From a virus: a stretch of DNA of 61,196 bases. Location of the stretch: positions 1-61,196 of IMG/VR virus record IMGVR_UViG_3300034068_000558. The stretch is one strand, 5' to 3'. This document shows positions 26,215 to 33,350 of the stretch, in pieces (the first letter of the stretch is position 1; each line of letters opens with the position of its first letter). The translations under genes were made by a program, and so were the position numbers. The notes under the pieces are model-generated. The model ran no database searches, was not told where the DNA came from, and worked only from the letters and a program-made list of their open reading frames with translations.

Positions 26215-27096
26215 TTACAGTCCTAATGCTGCGAGCGTCTCGTCCGCTTTGCTGATTGCCTTGTCTGCTTTCGCGGCGATGACTGCCCGTTCATCTCTTG
26301 TCGGTATCCCGATTGGCAGTGCCGCTGCATCGGCGGCAAGTCTTACTACCTCATCGATCTCGGGCAGGTCAAGGAAGTTTAGATTCTTCACACGCTTTGC
26401 CTCCTCACGCAGCTTGTCAAACTGTGTCAGGTGCAGGCGGTCGGCGTTACGCATCGCATCGGTGAAGTCCTCGATCACTTTCTTGAGGTCACGAACAGGG
26501 CCAGCATGGGATACGCGGAAGTCCTCTTCGATCTGACGTTGGCTGTCTGCCCTTACCCGATTAGCTACCTCCTCGGTTAAGCCAGTGAGCACTGCTTCGT
26601 TGACGGACACCGGACGATTGATGACGGACAAGCGCATCGTGAACTTGCTCGCCACTTCCGTAGCAGTGGGGATGCTGACCTCGTTGGCAAAGCCAGCAAG
26701 CCTGCCCTTGATAATGCTAAGCAGGTCAGGATACGTAGCAAGGATGTCCTCACGAATCGTATCGAGCTCCACCATCGCATCATCGAACACGTTCTGCACT
26801 TCACCCACGTCCTTCACACGGAGGTAGAACCCGCCAGTCTGGCAGAGCATACCGAAGCGGCGAACCGCGACTCCGGTACGTTGCTGCAAGCTGATCGCCT
26901 TACCTACCGCCGTGCCCTTAGCGGCAAGGATGGTATTGTAAAGGCGAGCCGCATCCTTCTCCGCTCCGGCTGATGTGGTTGCACGGGCCGAAGCGGAGCG
27001 GTTGAGTGCGGTGGTTGCAGGTGCTGTCGTCGCATAGTGGCAGAGCACAAGGGATTGAGCGACCTTCAGGTTCAGGGATGTATTGGTTGTTGTCAT
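26215..27096 (-). CDS. DUF3150-like protein
   Basis: 293 residues, helical, with Ala/Thr-rich N-terminus and a conserved-looking FGMLCQTGGFYLRVKDV segment. Size, helical content and position directly between a MoxR-like ATPase and a VWA metallopeptidase-like protein fit the DUF3150 family (recalled, not searched). Members often co-occur with such pairs in phages and plasmids. Probably an adaptor or structural partner. Three direct copies of a TTACAGG-like heptamer overlap its 3' end (26201-26220). Confidence 0.6.
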   Translation of the reverse strand: MTTTNTSLNLKVAQSLVLCHYATTAPATTALNRSASARATTSAGAEKDAARLYNTILAAKGTAVGKAISLQQRTGVAVRRFGMLCQTGGFYLRVKDVGEVQNVFDDAMVELDTIREDILATYPDLLSIIKGRLAGFANEVSIPTATEVASKFTMRLSVINRPVSVNEAVLTGLTEEVANRVRADSQRQIEEDFRVSHAGPVRDLKKVIEDFTDAMRNADRLHLTQFDKLREEAKRVKNLNFLDLPEIDEVVRLAADAAALPIGIPTRDERAVIAAKADKAISKADETLAALGL

Positions 27097-27132
27097 AATG
27101 TTACTGTCTATTTTGTTTTGTTGTTAATGAAC

Positions 27133-27162
27133 GCTTCAACTATACGGTAAGCTACGCAGTGG
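27133..27162 (-). repeat. 30-bp leader element, copy 2
   Basis: Second copy of the element at 24680-24709 (27 of 30 identical). It sits between the palindrome at 27165-27183 and the DUF3150-like start. Confidence 0.7.
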
Positions 27163-27164
27163 AA

Positions 27165-27183
27165 AGTCAAGACGGTCTTGACT
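27165..27183. promoter_or_regulatory. 19-bp palindrome, copy 1
   Basis: AGTCAAGACGGTCTTGACT, a perfect palindrome around a central base, directly after the stop of the AAA+ gene. The same core occurs at 28388-28406 and 30962-30978. The length suits a dimeric DNA-binding protein; a short hairpin is possible. Confidence 0.65.
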
Positions 27184-28271
27184 TATCCGAGGATCAAGGC
27201 ATGGGACTTAGGGTGCTCACTCAACGGGATGCCCCTACGTTCAGCGGAACGGGCACCGAACTCGCGGATGTCGCCTCTGCATTTAAGCAGTAGCGTAACA
27301 AGCCAGTCGAACCCGCCACTGTGCACCGCAATCGGGATGTCCTTCACGCCCCTCGTTGCCTGACTCAAGCAAGCGGAGACAAGAGCGAACTGCGAGGCCG
27401 GATCATCCGGCACTGTGAACCCGTCAGGGTTAGCACGAAGGGCGGCGATGTCAGGCAGCTTGTCAACGTGCTGCAAGAATGCGAAGAAGGCTGAAGCGGC
27501 ACGGCCACCAATGCTACCCTTCACCGCCTTACGGTAGATGTCTTGTGCTGACTTACGGATGGGCTCAAGCAGTGCGACTGCCTCCCATGTCCGAGGACAA
27601 GGATGCGGTGCACCGTCGTAGGGCATGACGACAGGCGGGTTGAAGTGGTCAAGCCCATCGCCTCCTGTCGTGCCGAAGCGGAGGAATGCCGGAACGTGTG
27701 AGCCGCTTGCCACTAGCTTCGCTTCGCCGTCATACCAGTCGAGCCAGTCGGTTACGTTGGGGTCGAGCGTCACCTTGATGCATCGCTCGGTGAACGGGGC
27801 ATCCTCCACAGCGGAGCGGGTTCCGTCCTGTCTACGGTTAGTGGCACACACAACGAAGACGTTAGTGCCTAAGGTATGAGACCCCACCTTCCGGTTACCG
27901 GATGCAGGGTACAGGCTACGGAGCAAGGCTCTGACTTGGGGGTCGTAGTCATTGACCTCGTCGAGGAACAGGAGCACCGGACGGTCACCGACTCGATCAA
28001 GGGTCGGCCAGATTTCCGGTGCGGAGAACCATGCGTCCCTTGTAGCGGAGTCAGGCACAAGGTAGCCGACAGTTTCCTGCGGGCCCTGACCGTTGAGGTT
28101 AACGTCCCACACCTCACGCCCCATAGCGGGGCCGAGGACATTGCAGACCATTGAGGTCTTGCCCGCACCCCCTGATCCTACGATCATAAGGAAGCGGTTC
28201 ACCAGTAGCGCGGCCTCAGCAAGGGGCAGCAGTTCGGATGGGCGGATTGGATTGATGTTGTTCGTTGTCAT
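27183..28271 (-). CDS. MoxR/CobS-like AAA+ ATPase
   Basis: 362 residues. Walker A GSGGAGKTS at 32-40, Walker B LFLDE at 101-105, sensor-1-like VCATNRR at 141-147. MoxR/CobS-type ATPases remodel partner proteins together with VWA-domain adaptors; such an adaptor is encoded at 24715-26157. A T4-like cyanophage cobS homologue is a known relative of this class. The gene has its own candidate promoter and a GC-rich 5' leader hairpin. Confidence 0.82.
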   Translation of the reverse strand: MTTNNINPIRPSELLPLAEAALLVNRFLMIVGSGGAGKTSMVCNVLGPAMGREVWDVNLNGQGPQETVGYLVPDSATRDAWFSAPEIWPTLDRVGDRPVLLFLDEVNDYDPQVRALLRSLYPASGNRKVGSHTLGTNVFVVCATNRRQDGTRSAVEDAPFTERCIKVTLDPNVTDWLDWYDGEAKLVASGSHVPAFLRFGTTGGDGLDHFNPPVVMPYDGAPHPCPRTWEAVALLEPIRKSAQDIYRKAVKGSIGGRAASAFFAFLQHVDKLPDIAALRANPDGFTVPDDPASQFALVSACLSQATRGVKDIPIAVHSGGFDWLVTLLLKCRGDIREFGARSAERRGIPLSEHPKSHALILG

Positions 28272-28298
28272 ATTATTTTTGTTTCGTTTTGTTGGGTT

Positions 28299-28319
28299 GG
28301 CAGGGGGTCGGACCCTGCC
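28299..28319 (-). promoter_or_regulatory. Leader hairpin with GGTCGGA loop, copy 2
   Basis: GGCAGGG, loop GGTCGGA, CCCTGCC (plus-strand reading) between the candidate promoter and the AAA+ start. The predicted 5' end is close to the hairpin base, so it may cap the mRNA. Confidence 0.6.
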
Positions 28320-28326
28320 GGAGAGT

Positions 28327-28355
28327 CTTGTAATTCAGTTTGCTTTTGCCGTCAA
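28327..28355 (-). promoter_or_regulatory. Promoter for the AAA+ gene
   Basis: On the minus strand: TTGACG (28355-28350), 17 bp, TACAAG (28332-28327). This predicts a leader of about 50 nt before ATG 28271, unlike the leaderless late promoters. Confidence 0.5.
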
Positions 28356-28387
28356 GAATTTATTTCCAATTATTTCTGAGGTGGTTT

Positions 28388-28406
28388 AGTCAAGACCGTC
28401 TTGACT
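28388..28406. promoter_or_regulatory. 19-bp palindrome, copy 2
   Basis: AGTCAAGACCGTCTTGACT, directly after the stop of the amidotransferase fusion gene. Identical to copy 1 except for the central base. Confidence 0.65.
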
Positions 28407-29428
28407 TAGAAGCAGTCGGAATAGATTCCGGTATCGTTCATGTGTGTGTCGCTACGGGAATCCGGTATCATGTAAACCCATGCGGTTACCGTGCCACCCT
28501 TAATGAGTTGCACCTGTATCTCTTTGCGCTGATACCAATCGGGATGCCCCTCTAAGGAATCCAGACGGGCAAGGGTTGCTTCATCCACACGGTAGACCTC
28601 GACACGCACACGCTTGCCAACCCCCTTTCTGTCAATCAGGTAGGGCAACCCGTCGATCACTAGAGGGTAAGCGGTAGCGGTGTATGCGTCGCCTAGGCAA
28701 TAGCTCCTCTCAAGCAGGCGGTGATTGCCGTGCCCGCTCTTAAGGGTTCCGTATACGGCGACACTTACGAGCTTGCCGGATGGGGGTTCCGGTACGACAG
28801 TTATGGGGTCAGACCAGTCATCCTGTTCATCCCACCCATACTTACCCCACGCTTCCCATGTTTCGTACTGCTCATCCTCATCCGCCTCTACGCCACTATA
28901 ACTTGTCTTGTATGTAGCGGCGGAAAGACTTCTCTTCTCTGTTGGGAAGCAGTTGGCCTTGCTGTAATGAATGCCGTCTCGGATAGCCCACAGATCGTTA
29001 TTGATAATGGTGACTTGTCCGTTACTGCGATTGAGTAGGGCGAAGCGGCACGCATACGTTGTCAGTATGTCAACGATCTTCGGCTCGCTTAGTCCGTTGA
29101 GTATCTTGCAAAGCTCGACCGTATCGACCGACTTCTTAGATACCAGCCTGTCAATAGTCCCGTTCATCATGAGGGAGAACGTGTCGTCAATCGGGAACGG
29201 GTGACAGTTCGCTTCAGTGACAGGCCCGCTTGTGGCATACCTGAAGTGTGCTGTGAACGGCCTGCCTGTTTCAAGCAGGTCGTAACTCTCATCCCATGAC
29301 ATCGTATGTATGATCTCCTTCGTGTCATGGAAGAAGATACCGAACCCGTCAGGGTTAAGGCATAGGGCGTTGTCGAGAATCTCTTGCGAGATTTGTTTAG
29401 CTTTCGGATTGTGTATGATAAGGCACAT
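28406..29428 (-). CDS. Class II glutamine amidotransferase fused to gamma-glutamylcyclotransferase-like domain
   Basis: 340 residues. After Met1 comes Cys2, the expected N-terminal nucleophile of class II amidotransferases. Further amidotransferase boxes are HFRYATSG at 61-68, CHPFP at 75-79 and MMNGTI at 87-92. An acidic Trp/Tyr linker spans about 180-215. The C-terminal domain carries YGTLKSGHGNHRLL from 226 and SLEGHP with the likely catalytic Glu293, as in AIG2/GGCT proteins that split gamma-glutamyl amides to 5-oxoproline. The neighbouring amidoligase suggests the pair makes and edits a glutamyl amide bond. The exact substrate is unknown. Confidence 0.82.
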   Translation of the reverse strand: MCLIIHNPKAKQISQEILDNALCLNPDGFGIFFHDTKEIIHTMSWDESYDLLETGRPFTAHFRYATSGPVTEANCHPFPIDDTFSLMMNGTIDRLVSKKSVDTVELCKILNGLSEPKIVDILTTYACRFALLNRSNGQVTIINNDLWAIRDGIHYSKANCFPTEKRSLSAATYKTSYSGVEADEDEQYETWEAWGKYGWDEQDDWSDPITVVPEPPSGKLVSVAVYGTLKSGHGNHRLLERSYCLGDAYTATAYPLVIDGLPYLIDRKGVGKRVRVEVYRVDEATLARLDSLEGHPDWYQRKEIQVQLIKGGTVTAWVYMIPDSRSDTHMNDTGIYSDCF

Positions 29429-29461
29429 AATGTATTTGTTTTCTATTGTTTAGGTTGGGGT

Positions 29462-29486
29462 CTTATTCCGTTGGTTACGGAATAAG
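29462..29486 (-). promoter_or_regulatory. CTTATTCCG hairpin 1
   Basis: CTTATTCCG, 7-base loop, CGGAATAAG: a perfect 9-bp stem between the amidoligase stop and the amidotransferase start. Confidence 0.65.
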
Positions 29487-29495
29487 GTTTGTTGT

Positions 29496-30809
29496 TTAGA
29501 TCCACTGTTGGATGGATTGGTCAGCAACACCGTCGAGCATCCAGACACGGAACTTGCGGGCCAGTCTTAATACCCTTGCATACTTCATGCGGTCGGTCCC
29601 ATACGCCCCGTTCAGCAGTAGCTGGCGGCACGACTTGACATACTGGTTGAACGTCAAGCCGTCTCGGATGGCGCGGCATGTCTCGCCAGCCCATTCGAAT
29701 CGGCGTATCAGTTGCTCACAACTATGAACACGGGACGGAAGGCGGAGTTCAATCCCGAAGGACTTCGTAATGACAGGCGAGTACTTATCGGTGCCGTGCT
29801 CAATCTTCTTGTCATTCCGGCAGTAGCTATTCACTAGCCGGTGACGATAGACCGCATACCATAGCGGGGCATACTCACGGAACCCCTTCATCAACTCTCT
29901 CGGCGAGTGGCTGGTCGAACTGATATTGATATGCCCGCCGCAGGTTGAATCACAATCGGCGTTGATATAGTCTCTCGCATCGTTCACGTCAACCCTGAAC
30001 GACTCAACCTTGTCAGGGTCAAGCGGATCATAGGCATGAGTAATGCCCTCAATTCCGCATGACGCATCGGTTTCCCAGTATGCGAACAGATTGGTTTCGT
30101 CTATGCGGTCGCCCTCGGAATCTGCCCCCATCACACTAGTCTTCTCTACCTCAAAGCCAACGGCAAAGCCGCTGCCGTTGAAGTCGCTATAGATGTTCGG
30201 GCTTATTCCGCTACGATGGTAAGGGAACACCCTATCCAGCGACTGTGGCTGGCAATCCTCGCACTCGGACTCTTCACCAAATACATGCTCGGCGGATGAA
30301 GGGCAATAGTGACAGCGGGATTCGTGATACCACTCGCCGCCGCTACAGTAGTAATAGTCCTCGTCACCCTCTAAGAAGGTATTACCGTCGCCATCCACCC
30401 GCAGCAAGTCTGCCGAATCCAGATAGTACTCCCCGCAGTATGCGGTCACATCTGAAAGGTGCTCTGTCGTCTCACTATGCTCACAGTAAACGGTATACCG
30501 TGACTCGGAGTATACATCCGCTTCGTCGCAGTACTCAACGTCACCATTTTCCAATGCGAGGTCTAACTGGTCTTGTGTATGCCAGTCGGACATAGCCGCA
30601 GCCCAACGGCTGCGCGGGTTGCTGCATGAGTTGAACACCCTATGGCAATCCTCCTCCCTATGGCGTGTGCCATCTATAGTCTGGACAAGTTCGACGGCGA
30701 AGACTACGGCCTGCTGCCTGCCATAGCTAACCTCGAACTCAAACGGGACGCCGTCAAAGCGGCAAGTCATTCCATCAAACGCATTCACTAACTCTTGTGT
30801 TGTTTTCAT
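29496..30809 (-). CDS. Amidoligase (COOH-NH2 ligase) with zinc-binding clusters
   Basis: 437 residues. Residues about 90-190 carry repeated Cys/Tyr/acid clusters (YCDEADVYSE, YYYCSGGEWYHESRCHYC, CEDC), probably zinc-ribbon or treble-clef units. The C-terminal ligase domain has GFEVEKT at 218-224, WETDASCGIEG at 245-255 and CGGHINIS at 290-297. These correspond to the GxExE, DxSxxxGxE and CGxHxH blocks of the Amidoligase_2 family, glutamine-synthetase-fold enzymes predicted to join carboxyl and amino groups using ATP. Neighbouring GATase and GGCT domains match the contexts proposed for this family. The substrate, peptide or protein side chain, is unknown. Confidence 0.8.
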   Translation of the reverse strand: MKTTQELVNAFDGMTCRFDGVPFEFEVSYGRQQAVVFAVELVQTIDGTRHREEDCHRVFNSCSNPRSRWAAAMSDWHTQDQLDLALENGDVEYCDEADVYSESRYTVYCEHSETTEHLSDVTAYCGEYYLDSADLLRVDGDGNTFLEGDEDYYYCSGGEWYHESRCHYCPSSAEHVFGEESECEDCQPQSLDRVFPYHRSGISPNIYSDFNGSGFAVGFEVEKTSVMGADSEGDRIDETNLFAYWETDASCGIEGITHAYDPLDPDKVESFRVDVNDARDYINADCDSTCGGHINISSTSHSPRELMKGFREYAPLWYAVYRHRLVNSYCRNDKKIEHGTDKYSPVITKSFGIELRLPSRVHSCEQLIRRFEWAGETCRAIRDGLTFNQYVKSCRQLLLNGAYGTDRMKYARVLRLARKFRVWMLDGVADQSIQQWI

Positions 30810-30906
30810 ATGTTTATATAGCCTGTATCCTGTAACGCTTCGGCATACGTTACGCTGTTACTTTACTGGTGAGGTAACACGACTCACTTGCGGTTCAACA
30901 CGAACT

Positions 30907-30950
30907 GCCCTATGTCCTTATTCCGTTTGAGCAGAATAAGGACAACGGGC
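30907..30950 (-). promoter_or_regulatory. CTTATTCCG hairpin 2
   Basis: Nested stem: GCCC/GGGC outer arms, then GTCCTTATTCCG against CAGAATAAGGAC with one mismatch. It lies in the 5' region of the amidoligase gene. The remainder of 30810-30906 has a CCTGTATCCTG word at 30826-30836 and an AACG/CGTT hairpin, but no gene. Confidence 0.6.
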
Positions 30951-30961
30951 AATCAGCAAAG

Positions 30962-30978
30962 GTCAAGACGGTCTTGAC
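30962..30978. promoter_or_regulatory. Palindrome, copy 3
   Basis: GTCAAGACGGTCTTGAC, five bases beyond the stop of the 65-residue gene. Same core as the copies at 27165 and 28388. Confidence 0.65.
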
Positions 30979-30982
30979 TTTC

Positions 30983-31180
30983 TTACAGACGGATTCCTTT
31001 CGCCAATGCCGGCAGGTCGAAGGATAGGGTGGACAGGCGGGACGGCAACCATAAGCACAAGCCGCGCCCTAAGACGGGGATGGGCTTGTCTAACGCCCGC
31101 AATGCGGATGGGTTCTTCGCCATGAGATAAACGATTGCGGCGGTGATTTGTATTGCGTTGTCTATTCTATTTGATGTCAT
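30983..31180 (-). CDS. Hypothetical 65-residue protein
   Basis: ATG at 31180. The N-terminal half is an amphipathic or weakly hydrophobic helix (AIQITAAIVYLMAKNPSALRAL); the rest is Leu/Pro/Arg-rich. No family recognised. Flanked by structured intergenic elements on both sides like its neighbours. Confidence 0.5.
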   Translation of the reverse strand: MTSNRIDNAIQITAAIVYLMAKNPSALRALDKPIPVLGRGLCLWLPSRLSTLSFDLPALAKGIRL

Positions 31181-31204
31181 ATTGTATAATGCAGGTTACT
31201 TACT

Positions 31205-31247
31205 GCCCTATGCCCTTATTCCGGTGAACGGATTAAAGGCAATGGGC
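31205..31247 (-). promoter_or_regulatory. CTTATTCCG hairpin 3
   Basis: GCCC-TAT-GCCCTTATTCCG, 5-base loop, then CGGATTAAAGGC-AAT-GGGC. Same layout as the hairpin at 30907-30950. Confidence 0.6.
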
Positions 31248-31253
31248 AATGAG

Positions 31254-31292
31254 CCTGCATCCTTATTCCGTTGAACGGATTAAGGATGCAGG
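31254..31292 (-). promoter_or_regulatory. CTTATTCCG hairpin 4
   Basis: 17-bp stem with one mismatch: CCTGCATCCTTATTCCG, loop TTGAA, CGGATTAAGGATGCAGG. It follows the 31313 gene and may also terminate it. Confidence 0.65.
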
Positions 31293-31312
31293 ATGCAGGA
31301 TTCCGGTTAGGC

Positions 31313-31681
31313 TTAGGCTTTGGCGAGCTTGGCGGTGACGGCCTTCACTTGCTTCGCCGTTAGATCCTTTGGCATAGCGGCAAGCCACGCCGTGAATGCC
31401 TCGGCTTGTTTGTCTTTCTTCTCAGCGGGAGAAGCGGGCTTTCTTCCGGCACCCGCCGCCCGACGCCGGATTCCGGCATCGCGGAGGATGTCGCCTAACC
31501 ATTTGGTCGAATAGTCTAACCCCTCTCCGAAGGCAATGAATGCCTCAGCGAACTCCTTATCATCTAACGCCTTGTGGTCACTGCGCAGCGTGACGAGCGC
31601 GGCGACGAGTTTGCTCTCACCCTTGTGGACGGCGAGCATGAGTGGTGCAAGCGTGGCGAATTGGATATTATTTGTTTTCAT
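31313..31681 (-). CDS. Hypothetical 122-residue protein, helical with basic hinge
   Basis: ATG at 31681 with an A-rich leader. Two helical halves (residues 1-80 and 100-122) are joined by an Arg/Ala/Gly hinge (AGIRRRAAGAGRKPASPAEK). The C-terminal AKQVKAVTAKLAKA is basic and Ala-rich, as in small nucleic-acid-binding proteins. First gene of the leftward island. Function unknown. Confidence 0.5.
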   Translation of the reverse strand: MKTNNIQFATLAPLMLAVHKGESKLVAALVTLRSDHKALDDKEFAEAFIAFGEGLDYSTKWLGDILRDAGIRRRAAGAGRKPASPAEKKDKQAEAFTAWLAAMPKDLTAKQVKAVTAKLAKA

Positions 31682-31715
31682 ATCAGTCTATTTTTGTTTT
31701 GTTATTTGATTGTCG

Positions 31716-31741
31716 TCTTATTCCGCAGTGACGGAATAAGA
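31716..31741 (-). promoter_or_regulatory. CTTATTCCG hairpin 5
   Basis: TCTTATTCCG, 6-base loop, CGGAATAAGA: a perfect 10-bp stem upstream of ATG 31681. Confidence 0.65.
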
Positions 31742-32003
31742 ACCGCAGGGACTTCCCCGCTTCATAGACTAGGGAATAGACCCGTCCGCGCCCCGCCCTT
31801 GGATCATGCAGCAAGAACCCTGCATCCTGTATCCGGTACCAGTTAGAGGGGTTCAGGATACAGGATAGAGGATACAGGCTACGGGTGGGGGTCCGTGTTT
31901 TATGCGAGCTCGGTACCGATAGGTACTATCGTGAGAAAAAAATAATTGAGGTTGACGAAAGGGTGGGGAGTAGGCAGAGTAGAGCCCTTACGTGTAAAAT
32001 TAT
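31742..32003. other. Divergent intergenic region
   Basis: No gene supported. It contains several CAGGATACAGG or CCTGTATCC words (about 31826-31880), a perfect CGATAG-GTA-CTATCG palindrome at 31917-31931, and a weak rightward promoter (TTGACG 31952-31957, 17 bp, CAGAGT 31975-31980). It separates the leftward island from the rightward morphogenesis block. Confidence 0.5.
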
Positions 32004-32231
32004 ATGGATAAAAGCTACTACGACAGGAACAAGGAAGCTCGAAAGGAGTACCAGAAGGCGTACTACAACGCTAAAAAGGGCGAACTGCGGCGGAAAAGGG
32101 AGCTCGATGTGGAACTAAACCCAGAAAAGCAAGAGAAAAATCGAAAATATCAGCGAGAATACTACTTGACACACCGGCAAAACTTGTTGGAACGCAAGAG
32201 GTTACGCTACAATGACGCGAAAAGTGCGTGA
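32004..32231 (+). CDS. Small highly basic protein
   Basis: 75 residues, over one third Lys/Arg, with repeated Tyr (MDKSYYDRNKEARKEYQKAY). It resembles the basic Tyr/Arg-rich tails seen next to phage HNH nucleases, but no His-Asn-His core is present. Probably binds nucleic acid. Followed by a good intrinsic terminator. Confidence 0.55.
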   Translation: MDKSYYDRNKEARKEYQKAYYNAKKGELRRKRELDVELNPEKQEKNRKYQREYYLTHRQNLLERKRLRYNDAKSA

Positions 32232-32319
32232 AACCTGTATCCGGTACCCTAATTGCATAATCCGGCATCCCGATTGGGGTAAAAGTTGCATTACTGCAAG
32301 ATAAGACTTGCTTTTTAGG

Positions 32320-32349
32320 GCGTGTGTCGGTGTCGGCACACGCTTTTTT
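32320..32349 (+). terminator. Rho-independent terminator
   Basis: GCGTGTG, 10-base loop, CACACGC, then six T residues (32344-32349). Classical form, placed 89 bases after the basic protein gene. Confidence 0.8.
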
Positions 32350-32351
32350 GT

Positions 32352-32436
32352 GCTAGATCTAACATACATCTAGCAGGAAGGGGTCAGCTTGTTGAAAATA
32401 GTGAGCAGGAATTTCAACAAGGCGAGGCTGTCTCGC
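32352..32436 (+). ncRNA. Hairpin-dense segment, possible structured RNA
   Basis: Three further perfect stems follow the terminator: GCTAGAT/ATCTAGC (32352-32374), CTTGTTGAAA (32388-32397) with TTTCAACAAG (32412-32421), and CGAG-GCTGT-CTCG (32423-32435). No coding frame spans them. It could be a small RNA, a leader or a protein-binding region. The remainder to 32534 holds one CAGGATACAGG word and no gene. Confidence 0.4.
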
Positions 32437-32534
32437 GGACCGCAATCGCACCGCCCCACTCCGGCTTCAGGATACAGGATTCTGGCTCCATTTAGTAAGT
32501 CAGAAATTATTTGAGAGGACTTTTGGTGTTTTGG

Positions 32535-32660
32535 ATGGACTTTACTACACGGGAGGAAAATCTGAAGAGTTTCTCAAACTAGTGTTATTCAATATAATTC
32601 AATAATTCAATATAATTTTGAATAATTGAATTAATGAGTTAATATGAATTACCTAAAGGG
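32535..32660. repeat. 126-bp dispersed repeat, copy B
   Basis: Partner of 6886-7011, same length and orientation. The AT-rich middle contains repeated ATTCAAT words. A TTACCT-17 bp-TATAGT pair begins in its right end and extends just beyond it (32649-32677), a possible rightward promoter. Confidence 0.85.
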
Positions 32661-32723
32661 GAAAAGATATATATAGTATACACTAGCATTAATTCACATT
32701 GTAATTTTAATTGAACGAAATAC

Positions 32724-32752
32724 TTGACGGGGTTTGGGTTCCGCCCTACGAT
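32724..32752 (+). promoter_or_regulatory. Leaderless-type promoter for the 32760 gene
   Basis: TTGACG, 17 bp, TACGAT, then 7 nt to ATG 32760. The clearest example of the design. Confidence 0.7.
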
Positions 32753-32759
32753 CTTGCCC

Positions 32760-33317
32760 ATGCAAGAAGCGAAGCGATTACGACACGGCGATGCGCGAGG
32801 GGACGGTTTTGTGTTCTGGGGTTATCGGAACACTTGTCGCAATTCGGAGTATTGGGTTTCGCGAGAGAGATTTGATATTCTCCGACTTACCCAGACTACG
32901 AAATACCATGAGCAGAATCACCTTAGGGTGAAACATAAGAAACCCAAGAAGGAGCGGTTTGTCTCTGACCTGTTTCCGATACGCCGTCGCCGCAAGCCAG
33001 TCCGAAGAATAATTCAGAAAGAAATTGACAAGCTGCCCTTTGCCCCTATTTTGCCCCTCGACATGACTACCCCATCCGAACTCACCGTAATCCCGAACTA
33101 CTCGAAATATGCCATTGCCTTTGACGGCACTGTCTTCCGCGTTCTCCCTGCATCGAGAGGCCGTACTGCTGGCTTGACCCACCGTGTGACTCCCGTCATC
33201 CATCCGAGAGGCCACCAATGGTGTGTGCAGCTTACGGACGATGACGGCAAGCGTCGTCGGTTGCCCATCAAGAAACTCGTCAATAGCGTCTTCGGGGACG
33301 CGGAAACAATTTCTTGA
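32760..33317 (+). CDS. NUMOD4-like DNA-binding protein lacking an HNH core
   Basis: 185 residues from ATG 32760. The N-terminal part (GFVFWGYRN, then YWVSRERFD) looks like the small domain often attached to phage HNH proteins. A basic linker (KHKKPKKERF; RRRRKPVRR) follows. The C-terminal part, IPNYSKYAIAFDGTVFRVL and RLPIKKLVNSVFG, resembles NUMOD4-type modules that normally precede an HNH nuclease. The protein stops where the HNH core would begin, so it may be a binding protein or a truncated homing-type enzyme. Head of the morphogenesis block, directly before the portal. Confidence 0.55.
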   Translation: MQEAKRLRHGDARGDGFVFWGYRNTCRNSEYWVSRERFDILRLTQTTKYHEQNHLRVKHKKPKKERFVSDLFPIRRRRKPVRRIIQKEIDKLPFAPILPLDMTTPSELTVIPNYSKYAIAFDGTVFRVLPASRGRTAGLTHRVTPVIHPRGHQWCVQLTDDDGKRRRLPIKKLVNSVFGDAETIS

Positions 33318-33342
33318 CTTTTGGGATAGCTCTCCCTATTGT
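33314..33342 (+). promoter_or_regulatory. Leaderless-type promoter for the portal gene
   Basis: TTGACT, 17 bp, TATTGT, then 8 nt to GTG 33351. The box overlaps the stop of the upstream gene. Confidence 0.65.
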
Positions 33343-33350
33343 TTCTCTCT

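Noticed and set aside
31885-32118. Rightward frame overlapping the small basic protein gene
   Set aside because: Starts in a repeat-rich gap, has Arg/Thr-rich shadow composition, and conflicts with the better-supported 32004-32231 frame.
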